NCBI GenBank assembly: GCA_021828935.1
Contig: JAJZCU010000043.1
Span: forward strand, 1-9,820
DNA: 9,820 nucleotides
From: Planctomycetota bacterium
Lineage (GTDB): Bacteria; Planctomycetota; Phycisphaerae; WQYP01
Direction: 5' to 3'
Program-made: the position numbers and the translations under genes
Notes under the pieces: model-generated
What the model was told of the DNA's origin: nothing
The model's input: only the letters and a program-made list of their open reading frames with translations
The model's database searches: none
Part shown: piece after piece, positions 1 through 5,700 of the stretch
Layout of the letters: every line of letters begins with the position of its first letter
How positions within the stretch are numbered: the first letter of the stretch is position 1

Positions 1-219
1 ATGTTCCGCAGCCCCCGGATGGCGGCCGATGGTGATCACGGGCGGATGTTCCACCAGCATCACCGCCCCGCCGGGCAGCTCGCCGGAAAGTACTTTGGCG
101 TGCAAATCCAGTTGCAGTTGCCAAGCCGCGTTGTAGTCAAGCAGCCCCGCGTCCACGATGCGCGGCCCGGGCACCGTAAGCGCATTGCCCGCCGAAATCC
201 GCGTGTCAATTCCATTCAC
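1..219 (-). CDS. lipB: Octanoyltransferase LipB, N-terminal 73 residues (runs off left edge)
   Basis: LipB moves the octanoyl group from octanoyl-ACP to the lipoyl domains of 2-oxoacid dehydrogenases and the glycine cleavage H protein, the first step of lipoate synthesis in the cytoplasm. The visible part has the family's opening pattern: a G-L-L-D-Y-N-A-A-W-Q-L-Q segment (about residues 25-36) and then the hallmark L-V-E-H-P-P-V-I-T-I-G-R strand (about 55-66). The catalytic Lys and Cys of the family would lie beyond the window. I chose the GTG start at 219 because the frame is closed by a TAA at 250-252 and no other ATG, GTG or TTG lies between. The ribosome binding site is poor (a G-rich stretch only), so the start is the least certain part. 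It reads the same way as the bTHX and GDSL genes but is about 145 bases from bTHX, so cotranscription is open. Confidence 0.88.
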   Translation of the reverse strand, partial: MNGIDTRISAGNALTVPGPRIVDAGLLDYNAAWQLQLDLHAKVLSGELPGGAVMLVEHPPVITIGRHPGAAEH

Positions 220-255
220 GATCCCGCACCCACCGGCTTTTTCTTCGGTTTATTG

Positions 256-274
256 TTGCCAAGATGTTTGGCAA
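256..274 (-). promoter_or_regulatory. Perfect inverted repeat in the lipB leader
   Basis: TTGCCAA and TTGGCAA form perfect 7-base arms around a 5-base centre, ending 36 bases before the proposed lipB start. No U-tract follows on the minus strand, so it is not a typical intrinsic terminator. It could be a dimeric regulator's operator or a small leader hairpin; which one is not decidable from the sequence. Confidence 0.35.
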
Positions 275-363
275 GTGAATCCGCTTGGGTAGGGCGCCAC
301 GGAACGTTAGCCTGCCCCGCGCGGGCGCGGCAACAACGCTGAAACTTCTGTGTTCACGGCGGG

Positions 364-471
364 TTACCGTGCGCCGGCTTTGTTTTTCTTGGGAGCGCTG
401 CGCCGGCGGCTGTTGCCGAAAGAGCCTGCGAAAATTTTGCCTTTGCGTGTGCGTTTATCGCCTCGACCCAT
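364..471 (-). CDS. Small ribosomal subunit protein bTHX
   Basis: This is a 35-residue, very basic protein that begins M-G-R-G-D-K-R-T-R-K-G-K-I-F-A-G-S-F-G. That is the signature of the bTHX (Thx) family of 30S subunit proteins, which start MGKGD(K/R)(K/R)TR(R/K)GKI in Thermus and many other bacteria. In known structures bTHX sits in the head of the 30S subunit and stabilises rRNA packing. The N-terminal 20 residues match the family closely; the tail is a run of Arg, Lys and Ser. There are two adjacent ATGs. The second (471) is preferred because GGAG lies 7 bases before it, against 4 for the first, and because family members start M-G-(K/R)-G-D. A likely promoter and a leader hairpin lie upstream. 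The same frame stays open upstream through the hydrolase gene, so automatic calling may give an overlong or missing gene. Confidence 0.9.
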   Translation of the reverse strand: MGRGDKRTRKGKIFAGSFGNSRRRSAPKKNKAGAR

Positions 472-520
472 CATGAGTCTCCGTTTAATAGTTAATCTTC
501 TTTGCGGATGGAATGACGTT

Positions 521-538
521 GCGCCAAGGGCTTGGCGC
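521..538 (-). repeat. Perfect 8-base inverted repeat in the bTHX leader
   Basis: GCGCCAAG and CTTGGCGC flank a 2-base centre, so the RNA could form a stem of about 7 pairs with a small loop. It lies about 50 bases before the bTHX start and downstream of the proposed -10 element, so it would be in the 5' untranslated RNA. There is no U-tract on either strand. It may be a protein-binding leader hairpin or a DNA operator. Confidence 0.4.
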
Positions 539-558
539 CGCGACCCATCTGGTAACGC

Positions 559-588
559 AGTATACGGCGGGGCCCAGAAAAAGGGAAA
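559..588 (-). promoter_or_regulatory. Possible sigma70-type promoter for bTHX
   Basis: On the minus strand a -10 element TATACT (559-564, five of six consensus bases) is preceded at 18 bases by a weak -35, TTTCCC (583-588). Transcription would start near 550 and give a leader of about 80 bases containing the inverted repeat at 521-538. The -10 is good and the -35 poor, so the call is tentative. Confidence 0.35.
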
Positions 589-605
589 CGCCGGGCGCGT
601 TCCTT
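578..605 (-). terminator. Probable intrinsic terminator of the GDSL hydrolase gene
   Basis: On the minus strand, directly after the hydrolase stop codon, AAGGAACGC pairs with GCGTTTCCCTT across a 5-base GC loop. The stem has two single-base bulges. It is followed by a run of five T. Position and T-run fit a Rho-independent terminator separating the hydrolase from bTHX. Confidence 0.5.
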
Positions 606-1654
606 CAGGCGACGCTGCGCCGACGGCGCCGCAGCGGAACCGTGCAACATGCGCCAACCGCCAGCAGCAGGATGGCCGAGGGTTCGGGCACGAACGTGGT
701 GTTGATGTCATGAAAGGCTTGGCTGGCCAATAACTGGTCCGCGGCGGTGGTGGGGTGGGTGGTGTCCCAAAAGAAGTAATGGTTCGGGTTAACGTTCGAG
801 AGACCCTGGGCGGGCGTTGTCGTGTTGGTAAAACCATACTTTGCTGGGTTCGCCACAACCGTGTTGGTTAATGCGTAGGCGTTTTCTCCGATGATATGGA
901 TCCCCGGATTGGCGGCCTGCAGGCTCGTGATGTCGCTTTGCCAAGCACTGTTAAACGTGGCCGTGGCGCTGGCGGCAGCGGCTTGCGCCAGCGTTCCCGC
1001 GGCGATCGCGGCGGGGGTGAGGTTCAGCGGCGGCAGATTAACCCACATAAAATCCCGGCCGCCCGCATTGTAAATCTGCTGAATTTCATGGTCTATGTTG
1101 ATGGCGGCGGTCGCGGCGGCCGTGTCGATGGTAAAAGGGTTGGAAGCGGCGGCCTGTGCGATATCGTTTGCCCCGCCTAAGAAAGTATAAAGGGCGTTGG
1201 CCGGCGCGGCTGGACTTCCTGTTAAGAATGTATTTACCTGTGTCTGCATCCCCGGAATTTGGCTGCCGACGCCAGTACCGTATGTGCCCGTCACCGCATC
1301 GGCATAGGCATAATCTGTGCCGCCAAGCAGGGACGCCTTAAGCGGGGAAAAATTCAGAAAATTGTTGTTAAGCTGCTGCACCCACACGCCCAGGATGTTG
1401 GTACTGGGCGTGGTATCCGCGCCGTCGGTGTACTCACCGGGCGCGTACGCCGGCGGCGGGGCCGGGTAGTGTGTGGCGCTGTTGGCGGTGGCGGCGGCGA
1501 GATTGCCAACATCTGAAAGGCTGTCGCCAAACACCACAACTTTATTGAATGGTAGGGTATTGGCCCGTGCGGCCGCGCATGCTGACATTGCCGCCGCGAC
1601 AGCCGCCGACAAAAACATCAAAGAAATAGTCTGGGTTGAAAAAGCAATACGCAT
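605..1654 (-). CDS. Exported GDSL/SGNH-family hydrolase with PEP-CTERM sorting signal
   Basis: The 349-residue protein is a GDSL esterase/lipase. Block I is F-G-D-S-L-S-D-V-G-N with nucleophile Ser45; block II has the Gly of L-L-G-G-T-D-Y (about 109-115); block III is G-G-A-N-D (160-164); block V is D-T-T-H-P-T with Asp297 and His300. The full SGNH set is present, so it should be active, probably on an acyl or acetyl ester; the substrate is unknown. Residues 1-32 look like a signal peptide (hydrophobic core, then A-R-A). The C-terminus is a textbook PEP-CTERM signal: V-P-E-P at 322-325, a hydrophobic helix to about 340, then five Arg. In such bacteria exosortase-type enzymes process this tail and send the protein to the cell surface or extracellular matrix. 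The start at 1654 has GGAG 5 bases upstream; an in-frame ATG at 1675 lacks this. The gene seems monocistronic. Confidence 0.9.
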   Translation of the reverse strand: MRIAFSTQTISLMFLSAAVAAAMSACAAARANTLPFNKVVVFGDSLSDVGNLAAATANSATHYPAPPPAYAPGEYTDGADTTPSTNILGVWVQQLNNNFLNFSPLKASLLGGTDYAYADAVTGTYGTGVGSQIPGMQTQVNTFLTGSPAAPANALYTFLGGANDIAQAAASNPFTIDTAAATAAINIDHEIQQIYNAGGRDFMWVNLPPLNLTPAAIAAGTLAQAAAASATATFNSAWQSDITSLQAANPGIHIIGENAYALTNTVVANPAKYGFTNTTTPAQGLSNVNPNHYFFWDTTHPTTAADQLLASQAFHDINTTFVPEPSAILLLAVGACCTVPLRRRRRSVA

Positions 1655-1900
1655 GGGTTCTCCTTCCGTCGGCATGCACCATCATAAAATTACGGCATGA
1701 GTATAGAGCAACCCCAGCGGGACTGCAAATGAGCCTCGACCCGGATGCCCGGACAATTTTTTCCAATTTGTGCGCGTACCTTGCTGCGGCGCTGCGTTTA
1801 CTGGTTATGGACGTGCCGACCATGATGCCCCATAATGATGCAACTTGATCCCTGTGCCGTGCGCCCAGAAGCTTGGCATTATTCAAACTGGAGACCCTCA
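1655..1900. other. Divergent intergenic region between GDSL hydrolase and tpx
   Basis: These 246 bases should hold the promoters of both divergent genes. Only the two ribosome binding sites (GGAG before each start) are clear. I saw no convincing -35/-10 pair on either strand. A short direct repeat, ATGATGC, occurs twice near 1823-1840, with no known meaning. Open frames crossing the region have no family resemblance. Confidence 0.5.
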
Positions 1901-2572
1901 ATGAAGTCAAAATCAACCGTCAACCGGTCCCGCGCGGTGATCGCCGCCGCTGCACTTTGCGCGTTAGGCGGATGCGCCACGTATCGGCACGCCACGCCGC
2001 GGTCGTCTCAGGGCCCCGCCTGGCATGCGCATAAATGGGTCAAACGCCCGGTCCAGCGGAAGGGCGTGATTACCATGGGCACTGTGCCCCTGACGCTTCT
2101 GGGCAAACCGGTGCATGTGGGCGAACGTGCGCCGGCATTCCGGGCCGTGGCAAATAACATGACCGTGTATCATTTCCGGCCGGGACACGGGCGGGTTTGG
2201 ATTCTCTCGTCGGTGCCGTCGCTGGATACGCCGGTGTGCAGCCGTGAAACCAGAACGTTCAACATTGATGCGGCCAAGTTGGGCCACGGCGTGCGGATTC
2301 TCACGATCAGCATGGACTTGCCGTTTGCACAAAAGAAGTGGTGCGCAGCCAAGGGCGTCAAACGGGTTCGCACCGTGTCAGACTACCGCTTCCATTCGTT
2401 TGCTAAAAAATACGGCGTGTTGATCAAGCAAATGGGGCTGTTGGCCCGGCAGGTGCTGGTGGTGGGAAAGAATGGCAGAATCACCTACATGCAACTGGTG
2501 CATAATATTGCCCACCAGCCCAATTACGCGGCGGCATTGGCGGCGGCGCGAAAGGCCGCCGCGAAGCGATGA
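1901..2572 (+). CDS. tpx: Thiol peroxidase (Tpx-type peroxiredoxin), predicted lipoprotein
   Basis: Tpx is an atypical 2-Cys peroxiredoxin that reduces hydroperoxides using an internal disulfide. The peroxidatic motif P-S-L-D-T-P-V-C holds Thr110 and Cys113, and the resolving cysteine is Cys148 in L-P-F-A-Q-K-K-W-C-A-A-K-G. Other family marks are the N-terminal G-K-P-V-H-V-G-E-R-A-P-A-F (68-80), Arg183 in G-L-L-A-R, and the C-terminal L-V-H-N-I-A-H-Q-P-N-Y-A-A-A-L (199-213). What is unusual is the front: about 55 extra residues that begin with a basic n-region, a hydrophobic stretch and the lipobox L-G-G-C (Cys25), then a Ser/Pro/His-rich linker. Most Tpx proteins are cytoplasmic and about 165 residues; this one is 223 and should be lipid-anchored outside the inner membrane. 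The ATG at 1901 has GGAG 7 bases upstream; an in-frame ATG at 1835 would bury the signal peptide and is rejected. It converges on the DUF4142 gene. Confidence 0.92.
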   Translation: MKSKSTVNRSRAVIAAAALCALGGCATYRHATPRSSQGPAWHAHKWVKRPVQRKGVITMGTVPLTLLGKPVHVGERAPAFRAVANNMTVYHFRPGHGRVWILSSVPSLDTPVCSRETRTFNIDAAKLGHGVRILTISMDLPFAQKKWCAAKGVKRVRTVSDYRFHSFAKKYGVLIKQMGLLARQVLVVGKNGRITYMQLVHNIAHQPNYAAALAAARKAAAKR

Positions 2573-2581
2573 CTGATAGTT

Positions 2582-2623
2582 AAAAAAAGCGGCCCGCCCG
2601 GCAGTGTCCGGAGCAGGCCGCTT
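2582..2623 (-). terminator. Intrinsic terminator of the DUF4142 gene
   Basis: On the minus strand AAGCGGCC pairs perfectly with GGCCGCTT (2616-2623 with 2587-2594), the stem running straight into a tract of seven T (2582-2588). An inner CCGG...CCGG pair extends the hairpin. The U-tract is on the minus side, so it stops transcripts of the gene at 2668-3351. The hairpin lies just past the tpx stop and may also slow convergent transcription from there. Confidence 0.85.
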
Positions 2624-2667
2624 ATGTCAGTAGGAATTTAAATCGCCGCGCTGCGCCATTGCGTTGC

Positions 2668-3351
2668 TTAGCGCATCGCCACGCCGTGTTCCTTGTGTTC
2701 CAGCTTCACCGCCATGCGGTAATGCTTTTTAAGCACAAGAATCGTCTTATTTAAGAAGGCCGAAAGATGGGAATACCGCATGGCCGGACGGGCCTTTTCG
2801 AGCATGGCGATGGCCTTCTTGTGGTCCCGCGCCATGGCGGAGAGGAACTTTTTGTCGAAAGACGCGCCGTGCAGGCGCTTTAGCGCCGCCATCTGCCGCA
2901 TTTGCTTTTTCAGCGTATGCCGCTTGCGCGCGCTCAGTTGCCGTGGTTTGAGAATCGGGACATTTTCCTGCCGGGCGATCTTAAGAAGCATGTGGTCGCA
3001 CTTCGTATGGTCGCGTACTAGCATCTTGCCATAACTGCGTACGCCGGCTGTGCCGCCGAGGCGCCCGGCCAGGCCGCCTGCCTTTATTTCCATTATGTTC
3101 ACTTGATGAATCATGGAAAGCAGCGAGCTTTGTTTATGCAGGGCCATTCTGGCGCCCCGTTGAATCCCGCCCGCGGGTTGCATGGGCCCGCCCGGATTGA
3201 CGGTTCCGGTGGTCTGTCCGGATGTCAGCCGGCCGTGAATGCCCCCGCGCATAGAGCGCGCGTTTGCGTGGCCGGAACTGGCTCCGGCAACAACCGCGGC
3301 GCACGCGATGGCCGCGCAAAAAGTGAACCGTGAGCGTGGCGAAATAATCAT
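2668..3351 (-). CDS. Exported DUF4142-domain protein
   Basis: The 227-residue protein begins with a signal peptide (basic n-region, hydrophobic residues about 10-23, likely cut after A-N-A at 29-31). A Gly/Pro-rich linker follows, to about residue 70. From about 75 to 220 it is helical and matches the DUF4142 pattern: an N-I-M-E-I-K-A-G-G-L-A start, then Y-G-K-M-L-V-R-D-H-T (107-116), a Gln/Lys-rich helix, L-H-G-A-S-F-D-K-K-F (160-169) and a further A-R-D-H-K-K (174-179). The family is predicted to be a ferritin-like helical bundle; its biochemical role is not established and no metal ligands can be assigned safely here. The domain is strongly basic and has several His and Met near the C-terminus. 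The ATG at 3351 is preceded by AAGGA about 8 bases upstream. It ends at a strong terminator and appears to be a single-gene unit. An envelope role is inferred from the signal peptide only. Confidence 0.85.
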   Translation of the reverse strand: MIISPRSRFTFCAAIACAAVVAGASSGHANARSMRGGIHGRLTSGQTTGTVNPGGPMQPAGGIQRGARMALHKQSSLLSMIHQVNIMEIKAGGLAGRLGGTAGVRSYGKMLVRDHTKCDHMLLKIARQENVPILKPRQLSARKRHTLKKQMRQMAALKRLHGASFDKKFLSAMARDHKKAIAMLEKARPAMRYSHLSAFLNKTILVLKKHYRMAVKLEHKEHGVAMR

Positions 3352-3654
3352 GAGAGGTGTCCTTTTTCAGAGGATGACGGAAGTCAACTGCGACAATCGC
3401 AGCCAACCATGCAGCATTGTTGGATTGCAAACGGCAAGCCGTGGCGAGCCTCAGCATGTCCATAGCCGTGCATGTGCCGTTGAAACCCACCGTTCAGGCT
3501 TGACCGTTGTTTCAGGGGTATCTAGCATAGCGCCAGACTGCAATTCGGCCCACGCCATGGGCGGGCGATTGTAATGTGAAGGAACTCCGTCGTTGGCTGG
3601 CCGATTTGCGGCTGACATGTTGGAAAAAAATTGTCACAACAGGAAATGTTTTCG
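3352..3654. other. Divergent intergenic region between the DUF4142 gene and pgk
   Basis: These 303 bases have no gene I can support. They hold a good sigma70-like promoter reading toward pgk (3500-3528) and a perfect hairpin-forming repeat at 3388-3402 (CTGCGA, 3-base centre, TCGCAG), about 40 bases before the DUF4142 start. That repeat could be an operator for the DUF4142 gene. I found no convincing minus-strand promoter. A weak second plus-strand candidate (TTGGCT at 3593, CATGTT at 3616) is closer to pgk. Confidence 0.5.
3500..3528 (+). promoter_or_regulatory. Probable sigma70-type promoter of the pgk operon
   Basis: TTGACC (3500-3505, five of six consensus bases) is separated by exactly 17 bases from TAGCAT (3523-3528, four of six, including the key first, second and last bases). 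Transcription would start near 3535 and leave a leader of about 120 bases before pgk. Confidence 0.45.
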
Positions 3655-4911
3655 ATGGCCAAAAAAACTGTAAAAGAAATGCCGGTGGCCGGCAAAAAAG
3701 TTTTAGTTCGGGTTGATTTTAATGTGCCGCTGGATGAGCAGGGACACATTACCGATGACCGCCGAATCGCCGCAGCGTTGCCAACAATACGCAGCATTGT
3801 GGACCGGGGTGGAAAGGCCATCTTAATGAGCCATCTCGGCCGGCCTAAGAACGGCCCGGAAGCCAAGTTCAGTCTGCGGCCGGTCGCTGCGCATCTTGGC
3901 CAGTTGCTTCACAAAACCGTAAAGCTGGCGCCGGACTCCGTTGGGCCCGCGGTCCAGAAGATGGTCGGTGAAATGCGTGATGGCGACGTGGTGCTCCTGG
4001 AAAATACGAGATTTCACAAAGAGGAAGAAAAAAATGATGCGACGTATGCCGCCGAACTGGCCGGTTTGGGCGACTTGTACGTCAATGACGCCTTTGGAAC
4101 CGCGCACCGGCAGCACGCGTCAACCTTCGGCGTAGCGGAAAAGCTGGGCGCGGGCAGGACCGGTGTGGGCTTTCTGATAGAAAAAGAATTGAAATTTCTG
4201 GGTAGCGCACTGGAACATCCGCAGCGGCCATTCGTGGCGATTCTTGGAGGCGCCAAGGTCTCAGACAAAATCGCGGTGATCGAAAATCTGCTTTCCAAGG
4301 CGGATACAGTGCTGATAGGCGGGGCGATGGCCTACACGTTTTTTTTGGCGCAGGGCAAGACCGTCGGTAACTCATTGTGCGAAAAAGGCAAGGTGGATTT
4401 GGCAAAGCAACTGCTGCAAAAGGCCGGCGGCAAAATCCTGTTGCCGGTGGATACGGTGATCGCGTCAGAAATGACCGACACCGCCGCAACCCGGATTGTA
4501 GAGGGCGATATCCCGGCCGGGCAGGAGGGCTTTGACATCGGCCCGAAGACGATTCAAATTTATAGTCAAAAAATCCGTCAGGCAAAAACCGTCGTCTGGA
4601 ACGGACCGATGGGCGTGTTTGAGAAGAAACCTTTTCAGGCCGGCACAAAAGCCGTTGCCCATGCCGTCACGGAGGCCACCGGCGGCGGCGCGGTGACGAT
4701 CATCGGCGGCGGCGATTCAGCGGCGGCGATTGAACAGTTTGGTCTGTCGGAGAAGGTTTCGCACGTTTCCACCGGGGGCGGCGCCAGCCTTGAATTTATG
4801 GAAGGAAAAGGCTTTCCCTGCATCGACAATTGGATAATCAATGAATTAATGTTCGGGGCATTTGTCGGCGGGGAACCAATATCGTCGCCGGAAGCAACCG
4901 GCGTTTTTTAA
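3655..4911 (+). CDS. pgk: Phosphoglycerate kinase
   Basis: Phosphoglycerate kinase interconverts 1,3-bisphosphoglycerate + ADP and 3-phosphoglycerate + ATP in glycolysis, gluconeogenesis or the Calvin cycle. The N-domain shows V-R-V-D-F-N-V-P (18-25, substrate-binding Asp21 and Asn23), Arg36, S-H-L-G-R-P (59-64), E-N-T-R-F (116-120) and H-R-Q-H-A-S (151-156). The nucleotide domain shows G-G-A-K-V-S-D-K (198-205), W-N-G-P-M-G-V-F-E (315-323), G-G-G-D-S-A-A-A (351-358) and T-G-G-G-A-S-L-E (373-380). All catalytic motifs are intact. I chose the ATG at 3655 because AGGAA ends 9 bases upstream and the protein then starts M-A-K-K-T-V; ATG 3646 and TTG 3631 are alternatives. After E-G-K-G-F-P, where most bacterial enzymes stop within about 10 residues, this one runs on for about 30, ending in a Gly/Pro-rich tail (total 418). 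It opens the operon, with rpe 45 bases downstream. Confidence 0.97.
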   Translation: MAKKTVKEMPVAGKKVLVRVDFNVPLDEQGHITDDRRIAAALPTIRSIVDRGGKAILMSHLGRPKNGPEAKFSLRPVAAHLGQLLHKTVKLAPDSVGPAVQKMVGEMRDGDVVLLENTRFHKEEEKNDATYAAELAGLGDLYVNDAFGTAHRQHASTFGVAEKLGAGRTGVGFLIEKELKFLGSALEHPQRPFVAILGGAKVSDKIAVIENLLSKADTVLIGGAMAYTFFLAQGKTVGNSLCEKGKVDLAKQLLQKAGGKILLPVDTVIASEMTDTAATRIVEGDIPAGQEGFDIGPKTIQIYSQKIRQAKTVVWNGPMGVFEKKPFQAGTKAVAHAVTEATGGGAVTIIGGGDSAAAIEQFGLSEKVSHVSTGGGASLEFMEGKGFPCIDNWIINELMFGAFVGGEPISSPEATGVF

Positions 4912-4956
4912 GGAAGAAACGTAGACAAGGAAAGCCAGACCACGGCTTGGTTGATT

Positions 4957-5649
4957 ATGGTAGAAAATATTTTTAAGCGTCCACCGCATCTTCCACTGAT
5001 CGCCCCGTCCATGCTGGCGGCCGATTTTGCGCAACTTGGGAAAGAGGCCCGCAATGTGCAGGAAGCCGGGGCTGATTTGCTGCATATTGACATCATGGAC
5101 GGCCACTTTGTGCCAAACCTGACCATGGGGCCGGACATGGTCAAAGCCCTCGCCGCCGCCTGTACGCTCATGCAGGATGTGCATTTAATGGTCACCGACC
5201 CGCAAAATTACGTGGACCCGTTTATTAAGGCCGGCGCTGGAAGTCTCACCTTTCACGTCGAGGCGCCCGGAGCGGCCGCCGGAAAGGCCCTGGACCTGGT
5301 ACATCGCATTCACGACCTCGGCGCCACAGTGGGCATCGCAATCAACCCCGAAACTCCGGCCGAAGCATTGGAGCGCCTGCTGCCGGAAATTGATTTGGTC
5401 AATGTGATGACGGTGCATCCAGGCTTCACGGGACAGGCCTTCATGCCGGAGATGCTGGGCAAGGTAAAGTATCTGCGGCATGTGCTGGGCCCGCACCAGC
5501 GGCTGGAAATTGACGGCGGCGTGGGTATTCGCACCAGCCACGAAGCGCTGGAGGCCGGCGCCGATGTGCTGGTGGCCGGGGCGGCCGTCTTTCGGGGTTC
5601 TGAACGGGCGGGAACCATCCAATTGTTACGCGGCGATTATCCCAAGTAA
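4957..5649 (+). CDS. rpe: Ribulose-phosphate 3-epimerase
   Basis: Rpe interconverts D-ribulose 5-phosphate and D-xylulose 5-phosphate in the pentose phosphate pathway and the Calvin cycle. It is a TIM barrel of about 220-230 residues, and this one has 230. Visible motifs are I-A-P-S-M-L-A-A-D-F (15-24), H-I-D-I-M-D-G-H-F-V-P-N (43-54, with metal and catalytic residues His43 and Asp45), D-V-H-L-M-V (75-80, metal His77), M-T-V-H-P-G-F-T-G-Q (151-160) and E-I-D-G-G-V (184-189, catalytic Asp186). The mobile loop reads P-G-F-T-G-Q where P-G-F-G-G-Q is usual, a mild variant. The ATG at 4957 is favoured; TTG at 4951 is in frame. The ribosome binding site is weak: an AAGGAA at 4928-4933 is too far away, so it may rely on pgk translation 45 bases upstream. 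Both genes act in central sugar-phosphate metabolism. Confidence 0.96.
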   Translation: MVENIFKRPPHLPLIAPSMLAADFAQLGKEARNVQEAGADLLHIDIMDGHFVPNLTMGPDMVKALAAACTLMQDVHLMVTDPQNYVDPFIKAGAGSLTFHVEAPGAAAGKALDLVHRIHDLGATVGIAINPETPAEALERLLPEIDLVNVMTVHPGFTGQAFMPEMLGKVKYLRHVLGPHQRLEIDGGVGIRTSHEALEAGADVLVAGAAVFRGSERAGTIQLLRGDYPK

Positions 5650-5700
5650 CGCCGTTGTCCGCCGCTTCTTTTGGCTTAGTAACTTTATAAGGAAATATGC

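Noticed and set aside
312..335. GC-only hairpin between bTHX and lipB as a terminator
   Set aside because: CCGCGC-CC-GCGCGG can fold but no T-run follows on the minus strand; GC-rich intergenic DNA often forms such stems.
1..342. 113-codon plus-strand open frame at the left edge
   Set aside because: The opposite strand encodes clear LipB motifs in positions 1-219, and this frame has no family resemblance.
364..858. Long minus-strand frame that includes bTHX as its C-terminal part
   Set aside because: The upstream part overlaps the hydrolase in another frame and is Pro/Arg/Thr-rich; the GGAG and family start place bTHX at 471.
1835..1900. N-terminal extension of tpx to the ATG at 1835
   Set aside because: It would put 22 residues before a normal lipoprotein signal peptide and has no ribosome binding site as good as the GGAG before 1901.
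4082..4648. 188-codon minus-strand open frame inside pgk
   Set aside because: It is antisense to an unmistakable pgk, has low-complexity Arg/Pro/Ser-rich translation and no family resemblance; long antisense frames are expected in GC-rich genes.
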